A stretch of DNA of 20,836 nucleotides. Origin: Candidatus Nomurabacteria bacterium. GTDB lineage: Bacteria; Patescibacteriota; Minisyncoccia; Phycocordibacterales; UBA1006. The notes beneath the pieces were generated by a model. It saw only the letters and a program-made list of their open reading frames with translations. It made no database searches and was not told the origin of the DNA. Shown here in pieces: positions 13,151-20,597 of the stretch (its first letter is position 1; every line of letters begins with the position of its first letter). The translations under genes and the position numbers were made by a program. Location: the NCBI GenBank assembly GCA_943357975.1, contig CALRGS010000006.1, positions 1 through 20,836 of the forward strand. The letters run 5' to 3'.

Positions 13151-14995
13151 ATGAGTTTTCTAGGAGATTTATTTGGTTCAAACAAAAGTAAAAATGTTCC
13201 TGCAATTCCTGTATTGCCGGCTGATATTTATGCGACCGCAACGATGCAGCTGCAAGACGTTATCGCTCCACCCGCAGTTCAAATCGACTCGGGAACTATT
13301 AAAATTGGTGACAAAATCGCGAAGACCTATTTCGCAATGTCTTATCCTCGCATCTTAACCGCGGGATGGCTTGCGCCTATTGTAAACCTCGACAAGGTGT
13401 TTGATATCTCTATTCACATCAGTCCCGTTGATACATCAGAAGTATTGAAAGACTTCCAGAAAAAAGTTGCTGAGGTAGAATCCCAAATCCTCGGTCGTCA
13501 GTCTCAAGGAATGGTGCGTGATCCCCAGCTGGACGCGGCCTATCAAAACCTTGAGACGCTTCGTGACAACCTCCAACAAGCAACAGAAAAAATGTTTGAT
13601 GTGGGATTGTACATTACTATCTATGCGACCCATGAAAACGATTTGTTTAAACTTGAAAATAGAATTCGTTCTGAACTTGAAGGAAAACAAATTTATCTAA
13701 AGCCTGCACTCTTCCAGCAGGAACAAGGATTCCGAACCGTTATTCCAACAGGAACCGATGAGCTCCGCATCACAAGCAAACTAAACTCGGGGCCACTCTC
13801 ATCATTCTTCCCATTTATTTCAAGTGAGCTTACTGATAACAAGGGAATCCTCTATGGGGTAAACCGACAAAATGCGGGACTTGTTATTTTCGATCGGTTT
13901 TCGATGCCTAACTATAACTCGGTAATCTTTGCACGATCAGGAGCTGGAAAATCATATGCGACAAAACTTGAAATCCTTCGAACATTGATGTTTGATACCA
14001 GCGTCATCATCATCGATCCAGAAAATGAATATCAATATTTAGCTGAGGCTGTTGGGGGACGATTCTTTAAAGTATCACTTTCATCGAACAACCACATCAA
14101 TCCATTCGACCTTCCGAAGCCGCTTCCTGATGAATCACCATCGGATGTACTTCGTTCGAACATTACATCACTTATTGGATTATTCAGAATTATCCTTGGG
14201 GGATTAAAACCAGAAGAAGATTCCATTATTGATCGAGCTATTACAGAAACGTACGCACTCAAGGACATCACGGCCGATTCTGATTTCACACAACTTCCAC
14301 CACCATTGTTGTCAGACTTTGAAATGGTATTGGGATCAATGGAAGGAAGCGAGTCGCTTGTAGAGCGCCTCAAGAAATATACGAAGGGAACTTGGGCAGG
14401 GTTTATGAACCAGCCCACTAACGTAGATATTGATCAGAAATTGGTAGTCTTCTCTATCCGCGACATGGAGGATGAGTTGAAGCCCGCTGCAATGTACATC
14501 ATCACGCACTTCATCTGGAATGCGGTTCGCAAAAACCTTCAAAAGCGCCTGCTTGTAGTAGATGAAGCATGGGTAATGATGCAAAATGAAGAAGCTGCAG
14601 CCTTCCTGTTTGGAATGGCAAAGCGGGGACGTAAGTACTTCCTTGGGCTTGCTACTATTACCCAGGACGTAGGGGATTTCGTGAAGTCTAAGTACGGTAT
14701 ACCTATTATTACCAACTCGAGTCTCCAGATGCTTTTGGGACAATCACCAACCGCTATCGACACACTCCAGACTATTTTCAACCTTACGGATGGGGAAAAA
14801 TACGCACTCCTTGAGTCAGGGGTAGGGGAAGGAATATTCTTTGCTGGAAAGCAGCATGTTTCTATAAAGATCGTTTCGAGTTATACCGAAGACCAGATCG
14901 TATCGTCCGACCCTCACCAAATCCTTGCCCTTCGTAAGGCCAAGGAGGAGGTTACTGCGAACGCACAGGCTCAGGCGGGACAATTTGTGAATTAA
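13151..14995 (+). CDS. virB4: VirB4-family type IV secretion ATPase
   Basis: The cytoplasmic, membrane-associated ATPase that powers pilus assembly and substrate transfer in type IV secretion systems. It has 614 residues. The N-terminal ~230 residues form the usual alpha/beta VirB4 N-domain, with a helical Gln/Glu-rich insertion near 95-150. Walker A is GAGKS (264-268, in ARSGAGKSYAT). Walker B is LLVVDEAW with D471 and E472. The conserved IIDPENEY (the arginine/aspartate region after Walker A) and the TQDVGDF motif after Walker B are also present. It is slightly shorter than Proteobacterial VirB4 (about 790), consistent with part of the N-terminal region sitting in the separate TraC-like gene upstream. 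It is preceded by its own promoter and followed by a terminator that overlaps the next promoter. VirD4/TraG-type coupling ATPases are unlikely given the N-domain and the prgI context. Confidence 0.93.
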   Translation: MSFLGDLFGSNKSKNVPAIPVLPADIYATATMQLQDVIAPPAVQIDSGTIKIGDKIAKTYFAMSYPRILTAGWLAPIVNLDKVFDISIHISPVDTSEVLKDFQKKVAEVESQILGRQSQGMVRDPQLDAAYQNLETLRDNLQQATEKMFDVGLYITIYATHENDLFKLENRIRSELEGKQIYLKPALFQQEQGFRTVIPTGTDELRITSKLNSGPLSSFFPFISSELTDNKGILYGVNRQNAGLVIFDRFSMPNYNSVIFARSGAGKSYATKLEILRTLMFDTSVIIIDPENEYQYLAEAVGGRFFKVSLSSNNHINPFDLPKPLPDESPSDVLRSNITSLIGLFRIILGGLKPEEDSIIDRAITETYALKDITADSDFTQLPPPLLSDFEMVLGSMEGSESLVERLKKYTKGTWAGFMNQPTNVDIDQKLVVFSIRDMEDELKPAAMYIITHFIWNAVRKNLQKRLLVVDEAWVMMQNEEAAAFLFGMAKRGRKYFLGLATITQDVGDFVKSKYGIPIITNSSLQMLLGQSPTAIDTLQTIFNLTDGEKYALLESGVGEGIFFAGKQHVSIKIVSSYTEDQIVSSDPHQILALRKAKEEVTANAQAQAGQFVN

Positions 14996-14996
14996 C

Positions 14997-15032
14997 GAAA
15001 AAATCATGCTACAATAAAAGCATGATTTTTTC
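14997..15032 (+). terminator. terminator whose loop and right arm hold the next promoter and start codon
   Basis: A perfect 14-bp stem: GAAAAAATCATGCT (14997-15010) pairs with AGCATGATTTTTTC (15019-15032) around an 8-base loop. It begins one base after the VirB4 stop codon. The -10 box TACAAT of the next gene starts on the last stem base and fills the loop; the next ATG (15022-15024) lies in the right arm and the T-run codes for its first residues. Confidence 0.75.
15010..15015 (+). promoter_or_regulatory. extended -10 box inside a terminator hairpin
   Basis: TACAAT preceded by TGC (extended -10), exactly six bases before the ATG at 15022. An mRNA from this promoter would start at the ATG and lack the left arm of the hairpin, so it would not be trapped by it. 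Confidence 0.65.
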
Positions 15033-16095
15033 TTGGAAAAAGGTAGGTTCGGTCACTATTATTTTGGGAACCTTCCTCGTTTTTAATACATCACCAATAT
15101 TTGCCCAATCATCAGTAACCGATACTCCTATTCCTGACGACCTTACCTCAACTTCAGCGAGTCTTGGTTTTGATGTTGGTCCCACAGAAAACGACCTTGA
15201 TGTAACCATGACCCCAGAAAACCCCGGAGCATTTGAGACCGTAGGACTCCAGTTGTCTAGTGATTATATTAACCTAAGTCGATACCAAATAAATTGGTTT
15301 GTTGATGGAAAGCTTGTAAATGGCGGTATTGGAAAACAATCTCTTACTACTGAAACAAAAAACTATGGGGAGCCAACCATAATAATCATCATCGTAAGAC
15401 TTGCTGACACAACCCTACAAAAGAAGATTACACTTTCTCCAGAGGACACTGCGGTTTTGTGGGAAGCTGTTGATTCCTATGTTCCACCTTTCTATGAAGG
15501 AAAGCGGCTTCCTGCACGAGAAGCCCTTATGAATATAATCGCCATCCCTAATTTTTCAAATGCAAAAAATACAGGGTTTGATCCACGAACAGGGATCTAT
15601 GGCTGGAAACGAAATGATCTACCTGTAGCAAATGTTGGTGGATATGGTAAGGATTCGTTTATATTCCAACATAACAAAATTAGAGGGACTGAAAAAATAA
15701 CCGTTCTTGCTCAGGACCTTGCAGGCAACCATGCAGCAACGAAAGATATTACCCTCTCGTTCTATGATCCAAAAATTCTTTTCTATGAGCGTAATCCACT
15801 TACTGGATTAAAAAGCCTTCTCGCTAAAAATACTATCTCCTTGGTTGGTAACGAAACAACCATAGAAGCCGCCCCTTACTTCTTCTCTGTTCTCAAGAAT
15901 GATCCGAATGGTTTAAAAATAGACTGGACGATGAATGGACAACCGATTGCAATTGTTGATGCGCGCAATAAAAACTCTCTTACCATCCAAGCGCCCGGTG
16001 GTTCCGGAGTAGCAACTATTGGTATGTCAGCAGAAAATACCAGTAGACTCTTCCAGGTTGCTCGACAACAAGTCCGTACTGTATTTCAAAAATAG
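15022..16095 (+). CDS. secreted beta-rich (Ig/PKD-like) protein of unknown function
   Basis: A 357-residue protein with a signal peptide (WKK, then VTIILGTFLVF, cleavage probably after IFA near residue 28). The mature part is beta-strand rich. One domain near 60-130 has the layout of an Ig or PKD-type fold: TMTPENPGAFETVGLQL, then YQINWFVDGKLV. A second near 270-345 contains IDWTMNGQPIAIVDA and a Gly-rich AGGSG-like turn. Between them lies a segment with YVPPFYEGKRLPA. The WFVDGK and WTMNGQ words look like the same motif in the two domains. It is likely outside the membrane as a wall or surface part of the secretion machine. It lies 3 bases before the pilin/NlpC gene, so the two are surely co-transcribed and probably co-translated. 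The fold is inferred from composition and pattern only. Confidence 0.75.
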   Translation: MIFSWKKVGSVTIILGTFLVFNTSPIFAQSSVTDTPIPDDLTSTSASLGFDVGPTENDLDVTMTPENPGAFETVGLQLSSDYINLSRYQINWFVDGKLVNGGIGKQSLTTETKNYGEPTIIIIIVRLADTTLQKKITLSPEDTAVLWEAVDSYVPPFYEGKRLPAREALMNIIAIPNFSNAKNTGFDPRTGIYGWKRNDLPVANVGGYGKDSFIFQHNKIRGTEKITVLAQDLAGNHAATKDITLSFYDPKILFYERNPLTGLKSLLAKNTISLVGNETTIEAAPYFFSVLKNDPNGLKIDWTMNGQPIAIVDARNKNSLTIQAPGGSGVATIGMSAENTSRLFQVARQQVRTVFQK

Positions 16096-16098
16096 ACT

Positions 16099-17685
16099 AT
16101 GAAAATTTTCAAGAAAACAATTTTATACGGGTCACTTATAACAAGTATTGTGGTTTCTGGGTTGTTTTTCAGTGTGGCCAGCCCCGCCAAAGCGGCTGAC
16201 TGCACTGTAACTTCTGCCACCATTGACCCCTACACAGATCAGGGAGGGTTTGCTCAGGATGGTTTTTTTATAAACTCAATAAGACTCACTAAGAATAAGG
16301 TGCTGGTCCGTATCCGGACTCAAGACTGCGCAGGAAAAAATATTTCTGTATCATTAACAGGGTATCGAGACTCTCTGAGCGACTTTACTGGAGGATTTCT
16401 TTCTGGGTTTACTGAAGACCTTGATGTTTTAAATGATCGAGACTTTGTTGTTCCAGCAAGTGAACAGTTGGATATTAACCTTGTTGCAGGAGAGGAGGCA
16501 TGTAAAAAGAACGCTCTTCCTTGGAACAATGGTATTGCTGGATACTCCGACTGTCAGTTTTATGTATCAGTAAGCACTGGGTTGCTTTCATCTAATTACA
16601 GCTCGCGTGACAAGCTAAAAGGAAATCTTGATTACGAATGCGAAGGAGGCTGCGATGAGGATATCAAATGGCTCTATGCTGGAGACACTTCTGAAAAACC
16701 AACCGCAGCTGACCCTGCTTCGATCCCACCGAAAAATACTACACTTCTCACGAACGATGTTGCTGAAAACACAAGCAAGGAGTGCCTAGGTTCTGATGGC
16801 AAACCGATCGAAGGTTGTTACCAGCTCTATGGCGGGTTTGAGGAAATCCTTACTAGAGTAGGCCTTAAAAATTCCAACAGTATTGGAGACTTCATTAATG
16901 CTATCATTGCCCTCGCTATTGGTGTTGCAGGTATCATCACTGTAGGAATGATCATGTTTGATGGGTTTGCCTATTGGCGAGCAGAAAAGGAAGGTAATGT
17001 GTCCGGCCTTGGTAAAGTGAAGGGGACGATCTGGAAACGACTCCTTGGTCTATTATTATTATTTACAATCTATACGATCTTGAGAACTATTAATCCTGAT
17101 TTATTAAATCTCACACCAAGGATTAATAGTGTTGCATTCAAAACCGGAGGTGATACAGAAACAGCTAGTCCCGATCAACCCAGTGTTGATATTAAACAAA
17201 AAGCTGCCGATTACGGAATCTCTTGCCCAGGAAATGGGGGAACTGCTGCAATTCCAACCATTGCTCAGTCATTTATTGGAAAAGTAACTTATCAGTACGG
17301 AGCAAAGGGGTCTGCTGGGCCAAATAATACTCTAAATTATGATTGTTCGGGATTCGTAGGTGCTGTATATACTTGCGCAGGACTACCTTCTCCTGGTGGA
17401 GGAACTGGAGGAATATTCTCAGGAAAAGTAGGCATAACCTCATTAACTCCAACACTCCTAAATAGCAAATCACTTACTCCTGGAGACCTTCTAGGGTGGA
17501 CAGCCGGGAGTATGACAGGAACCAAGCAAGAAGAAGCCGGCCATGTTGTTATGTATATCGGTAACGGGAAGGCTATTGAATCCACATCGAACAACCAGGG
17601 AAAGAATCCTGGAAAAGCGGTGCAAGTCCGTGCGGCTGATGCATACACCTTGGCTCGTTTGAAATTTTTCAAGAAGGCTCCATAA
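16099..17685 (+). CDS. secreted pilin-like (VirB2-type) two-helix protein fused to NlpC/P60 peptidase
   Basis: A 528-residue protein with a signal peptide ending at AKA (about residue 32). Residues 33-255 are an extracytoplasmic, Cys-containing region (DCTVTS, DCAGKN, CEGGCDED, CLGSDGKPIEGC) that may be disulfide-bonded. Next come two hydrophobic helices (about 266-288 and 315-331) joined by a charged loop with FDGFAYWRAEKEGN, the plan of T4SS pilin-like/VirB2 subunits in CPR and Gram-positive bacteria. The C-terminal ~150 residues are an NlpC/P60 cysteine peptidase: catalytic C416 in YDCSGFVGAVY, H482 in GHVVMYIGNG, with a third polar residue expected shortly after. Such domains cut peptide stems of peptidoglycan. 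The fusion combines VirB2-like and VirB1-like roles. A terminator follows. Confidence 0.85.
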   Translation: MKIFKKTILYGSLITSIVVSGLFFSVASPAKAADCTVTSATIDPYTDQGGFAQDGFFINSIRLTKNKVLVRIRTQDCAGKNISVSLTGYRDSLSDFTGGFLSGFTEDLDVLNDRDFVVPASEQLDINLVAGEEACKKNALPWNNGIAGYSDCQFYVSVSTGLLSSNYSSRDKLKGNLDYECEGGCDEDIKWLYAGDTSEKPTAADPASIPPKNTTLLTNDVAENTSKECLGSDGKPIEGCYQLYGGFEEILTRVGLKNSNSIGDFINAIIALAIGVAGIITVGMIMFDGFAYWRAEKEGNVSGLGKVKGTIWKRLLGLLLLFTIYTILRTINPDLLNLTPRINSVAFKTGGDTETASPDQPSVDIKQKAADYGISCPGNGGTAAIPTIAQSFIGKVTYQYGAKGSAGPNNTLNYDCSGFVGAVYTCAGLPSPGGGTGGIFSGKVGITSLTPTLLNSKSLTPGDLLGWTAGSMTGTKQEEAGHVVMYIGNGKAIESTSNNQGKNPGKAVQVRAADAYTLARLKFFKKAP

Positions 17686-17696
17686 TAATGTAGTTT

Positions 17697-17723
17697 ATAA
17701 AACCGCTTCACAGGCGGTTTTAT
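17697..17723 (+). terminator. terminator after the pilin/NlpC gene
   Basis: ATAAAACCGC (17697-17706) pairs with GCGGTTTTAT (17714-17723): a 10-bp perfect stem with a 7-base loop and a T-run in the right arm. The next -10 box begins three bases later. Confidence 0.75.
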
Positions 17724-17725
17724 GG

Positions 17726-17731
17726 TACACT
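17726..17731 (+). promoter_or_regulatory. extended -10 box after a terminator
   Basis: TACACT preceded by TGG (extended -10), eight bases before the ATG at 17740. It favours that start over an in-frame ATG at 17722, which would lie inside the terminator arm. Confidence 0.5.
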
Positions 17732-17739
17732 ATTTCTAT

Positions 17740-19323
17740 ATGCCAGAAGAAAAAAAGTATAGCCTTAAAAAAATTATTATCTTTGGGGTGATCGTCCTCA
17801 TCCTTGCAGGGCTCGTTGGTTTTTATTTTATAAACAAAAAGAATTCTGGAAACAATCCAGCCGGACCTGATAAAGACCTCTTTCCATTCAAAGACGGCAC
17901 CACTCAAGCAGATACCGCGGTAACCATTGGTGGAAACGTAACCGACGAGGGGGTTCCTCAGATAAGTGATGGTACTCCTATTTCAACAACTGATGGACAA
18001 CGACTACGACAAATCACCACCTATCCTGTAACAGACTTTTTCACCTCAATAGCGACTCGGCGTACCCTCGAACCAAAACTTGATGAAGTGACCCAGCAAA
18101 CAAAACTTGTTGCAAGCACTACACCAATTGATATGCTTCGTTGGAATATAAAACAAACAGGACTCCTCATGGATGCTGAGGTTTCTCCGGATGCCATTAT
18201 TACTACACAGAAGACACAGACTAAAGTTCCCAACGCAGAGGAACTCTGGTTTGGCCAAGGGGGGAATAGTGCAACCTACCGTACATGGAATTCAGAGGCG
18301 CGAACCATTGGAACCTTAACAGGAATTATTCCAACCCCTGTCGTCCTTGATTATTGTATGATGCCGTTTACCCAAAACCTCAAGGTTGGGTCTAAAGGTA
18401 TAGAGGTTACCGAGCTACAAAAATATATCAACCGACGACTTGCTATGAATATCGCCGTTGATGGGTCATTGGGACCAAAAACATTTGCTTTGGTAAAAAA
18501 TATTCAGACCCTCCTCAATATTCCAACTACTGGTGTTTATGACCAGGTAACCAAGGACTCGCTAAATACTGATTGTACAAAAACTACTGCTGATTTTGCA
18601 AAACAAAAAAATGCCGTTGTCACACTCAACACAACACTCCTTCCTCAAAACATTCTTCGTGGGGCAGCGTCTCCAGATGGAGCACAACTATTCTCACTCA
18701 TCCCTATAACTAGCGGCTTTGGAGTCAGCGGGCTTGTTTCAAATCCTGATGGAACAGGGCAGCGTAAAATTTTTGAATCACCTGCAACTGAATGGTCTGC
18801 ACAATGGGTAAACAAAAACACTATCGCCCTTACTACACTTGCTTCACGGGAAGCTGATGGATACCTCTACTTCCTCAATCCAGTCACGGGTGATTTCAAG
18901 AAGGTGTTGGGGCCACTCCGTGGACTTACTACACTAGTATCACCAGATGGAAAAAAAGTTCTCTATAGTAATAGTAACGATCGCGTGTTTACCACCAAGG
19001 TATATTCCACGGATACTGGAGCATTACGAAGCTTGGACCTGGCAACACTTCCTGCGAAGTGTACCTGGCAAGATTCTGCAGTCATTATTTGTGGAGTGCC
19101 TAAAAATATAACCAGTGGTCAGTATCCTGATGCTTGGTATCAAGGAACCGTGTCGTTTAGTGATGTGGTGTGGCTCATTAATACCGTGCAAAACAGTACT
19201 AATATTGTATTGGCTCCTGATGAATCGTTTGATGTTATCAAGCCTAGGGTGAGCCCTAATAATGCGTACTTATATTTTATCAACAAAACAGATCAGACAT
19301 TGTGGTCATATAGGCTGCAGTAA
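17740..19323 (+). CDS. membrane-anchored peptidoglycan-binding and beta-propeller-like protein
   Basis: A 527-residue protein with a Lys-rich N-terminus and one transmembrane helix (about 8-32), the rest outside the membrane. Residues ~206-279 are a PG_binding_1-type domain: LKVGSKGIEVTELQKYI, then VDGSLGPKTFALVK and TGVYDQVTKDSL. C206 and C279 border it exactly and could close it with a disulfide. From ~300 to the end, repeated blade-like units appear: SPDGAQLFSL, NPDGTGQRKIF, WSAQWVNKNTIALTT, LYFLNPVTGDFKKV, SPDGKKVLYSNS and SPNNAYLYFINK. These SPDG...L words are typical of PD40/WD40-like beta-propellers (TolB type). It may clamp the secretion machine to the cell wall. It has its own promoter and ends at the shared bidirectional terminator. 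The propeller call is inference. Confidence 0.8.
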   Translation: MPEEKKYSLKKIIIFGVIVLILAGLVGFYFINKKNSGNNPAGPDKDLFPFKDGTTQADTAVTIGGNVTDEGVPQISDGTPISTTDGQRLRQITTYPVTDFFTSIATRRTLEPKLDEVTQQTKLVASTTPIDMLRWNIKQTGLLMDAEVSPDAIITTQKTQTKVPNAEELWFGQGGNSATYRTWNSEARTIGTLTGIIPTPVVLDYCMMPFTQNLKVGSKGIEVTELQKYINRRLAMNIAVDGSLGPKTFALVKNIQTLLNIPTTGVYDQVTKDSLNTDCTKTTADFAKQKNAVVTLNTTLLPQNILRGAASPDGAQLFSLIPITSGFGVSGLVSNPDGTGQRKIFESPATEWSAQWVNKNTIALTTLASREADGYLYFLNPVTGDFKKVLGPLRGLTTLVSPDGKKVLYSNSNDRVFTTKVYSTDTGALRSLDLATLPAKCTWQDSAVIICGVPKNITSGQYPDAWYQGTVSFSDVVWLINTVQNSTNIVLAPDESFDVIKPRVSPNNAYLYFINKTDQTLWSYRLQ

Positions 19324-19352
19324 CAAAAAAGCCCATCGGGCTTTTTTGTTAC
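19320..19352. terminator. bidirectional terminator between convergent units
   Basis: Arms 19320-19334 and 19338-19352 are perfect 15-base complements (AAAAAAGCCC and GGGCTTTTTT in the centre) with loop ATC. Both strands read GC stem plus T-run, so the hairpin ends the plus-strand block and the minus-strand yidC unit. It overlaps the last bases of the plus-strand gene (TAA, 19321-19323). Confidence 0.9.
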
Positions 19353-19354
19353 TT

Positions 19355-20056
19355 CTATTTCATTCTTGCCATTACAAATCTTTCTTGAGCAATCATGAAC
19401 ACGTTTGAAAGTATCCAGTAGAGGGCAACAGCTCCTGGTGTTGCGTATCCAAAAAACATAATCATAAATGGCATCGTCCATTTCATAGAACTGGTCATGG
19501 TTGCTGCCATTTTTGTCTGAGCATCTGCATCAGCAGCGACTGGTCCTGTAGTATTTTGCATTGCGGGTGACAGGTGCATCTGAAGAAACTGTGAGGCTCC
19601 AGCAAGTATTGCGAGGATAATGCTTCCCTTAGCGACCATATCTAACCCGAGGAACATTCCATGAATAGTACCTGGTGCATGTACGAAGGAGTAGAGGTCT
19701 GCTGGAACAATTACTGCACCAGATAAAAATACTTGGTAAAGTGCAATGATCACCGGAAGCTGTAAGATAATGAGGAGGCATCCTGCAAAAGGATTGGTCT
19801 TGTGTTCCTTGTACAGTTCTATGAGCTTCGCAGACTGCTCTTTTTGATCTGGATACTTTTTCTTTAGGGCTTCAACCAGTGGTTGAAGCTTTTTCTGTTC
19901 GATTTGAGAAACAATAGACTTGTGTGAGAGGGGGGCGAGGACTAATTTTACAAGGAGTGTAAGTCCTACTACCGCGAGACCGAGTGATCCACCAAACGAG
20001 CTGGTGAGGAAAATCAAGGCATTATAAAGAGGAATATAAAATATTGTATGAAACAT
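19355..20056 (-). CDS. yidC: YidC/Oxa1 membrane protein insertase
   Basis: It inserts and folds membrane proteins, alone or with SecYEG. The 233-residue protein has no large periplasmic domain and so is the short Gram-positive/CPR type. Helices appear near 8-42 (interrupted), 105-125, 150-175 and 190-222. The cytoplasmic hairpin between helices is Lys/Gln/Glu rich (IEQKKLQPLVEALKKKYPDQ region, about 50-75), and KTNPFAGCLLIILQLPV and ALYQVFLSG are typical. The groove position that usually carries Arg holds K37 (LLVKLVLAPL). The ATG at 20056 is preferred to an in-frame GTG at 20074 because a TATACT box lies 8 bases upstream and overlaps the GTG start's codons. It follows yidD by 19 bases. The stop is three bases from the bidirectional terminator. 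Confidence 0.92.
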   Translation of the reverse strand: MFHTIFYIPLYNALIFLTSSFGGSLGLAVVGLTLLVKLVLAPLSHKSIVSQIEQKKLQPLVEALKKKYPDQKEQSAKLIELYKEHKTNPFAGCLLIILQLPVIIALYQVFLSGAVIVPADLYSFVHAPGTIHGMFLGLDMVAKGSIILAILAGASQFLQMHLSPAMQNTTGPVAADADAQTKMAATMTSSMKWTMPFMIMFFGYATPGAVALYWILSNVFMIAQERFVMARMK

Positions 20057-20064
20057 ATGGGGGG

Positions 20065-20070
20065 AGTATA
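20065..20070 (-). promoter_or_regulatory. extended -10 box for yidC
   Basis: On the minus strand, TATACT preceded by TGC, eight bases before the yidC ATG, and located between the yidD stop and the yidC start. It would give yidC a leaderless mRNA in addition to read-through from yidD. Confidence 0.5.
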
Positions 20071-20075
20071 GCACA

Positions 20076-20303
20076 CTAAACTAGTGGGTCGTAGTGGTTT
20101 TTCTGCCACGGGTGACAACGTAGAATTCTTTTAGCGCCAAGGAACATGCCTTTAATGGGCCCATATTTCTCTATTGCTTGTATTGCATAAGCTGAGCAAC
20201 TTGGTTCAAATACACACTGATTCTGGGGCAACCAGGGCCGAATAAGGAGCCGATAGGCTCGTATGGGTAAAATAGTTATGAAATTAATAGTTTTTTTAAA
20301 CAT
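20076..20303 (-). CDS. yidD: membrane protein insertion efficiency factor YidD
   Basis: A small 75-residue protein that assists YidC in membrane protein insertion; family members attach to the inner face of the membrane by an amphipathic N-terminal helix. The signature is complete: YRLLIRPWLP, then C30 and C36 in CVFEPSCSAYA, EKYGPIKG, and C63 in ILRCHPW. The length is normal. Its first 28 bases overlap the end of rnpA, and an AAGGAT element lies about ten bases before the ATG within rnpA, so translation is probably coupled. The order rnpA-yidD-yidC is the widely conserved one. Confidence 0.95.
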   Translation of the reverse strand: MFKKTINFITILPIRAYRLLIRPWLPQNQCVFEPSCSAYAIQAIEKYGPIKGMFLGAKRILRCHPWQKNHYDPLV

Positions 20304-20587
20304 AGAATTTCATCCTTATTCATCAAGGCTTTTTTGGGGAATATTGATATAAAGGCGGTAGGGAGAGTTGTTATAATACTCCCTAATAGTCCATATACTT
20401 GTCGACGTATCCGATTCCTCACAACCGCAGTCTTGGCAACCTTATTTGATACAATAACGGCACATTTTGGCACTTTTAAGTCCTTATCAGCCTTTACAAC
20501 CACTCGAAAAAGCTCACTATTAAGGGTTTTACCCCGTGTTACCTCTGGAAACTGTTTGGTTGGAATACGATTTGATCTTTTGAGCAT
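20276..20587 (-). CDS. rnpA: ribonuclease P protein component
   Basis: The protein subunit of RNase P, which helps the catalytic RNA cut 5' leaders from tRNA precursors. It has 103 residues, slightly shorter than the usual 110-120. Visible features are a basic N-terminus (MLKRSNRIPTKQF), the beta strand FRVVVKA, the strand AVIVSNKVAKTAVVRNR, and the RNA-binding RNRIRR motif (57-62). The C-terminus is Lys-rich and overlaps yidD by 28 bases. A purine-rich AGGAGAGAGG lies 10-15 bases before the ATG and can be sequestered in a hairpin. It stands between rpmH and yidD as in most bacteria. Confidence 0.95.
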   Translation of the reverse strand: MLKRSNRIPTKQFPEVTRGKTLNSELFRVVVKADKDLKVPKCAVIVSNKVAKTAVVRNRIRRQVYGLLGSIITTLPTAFISIFPKKALMNKDEILCLKKLLIS

Positions 20588-20597
20588 GTGTTCAGTT

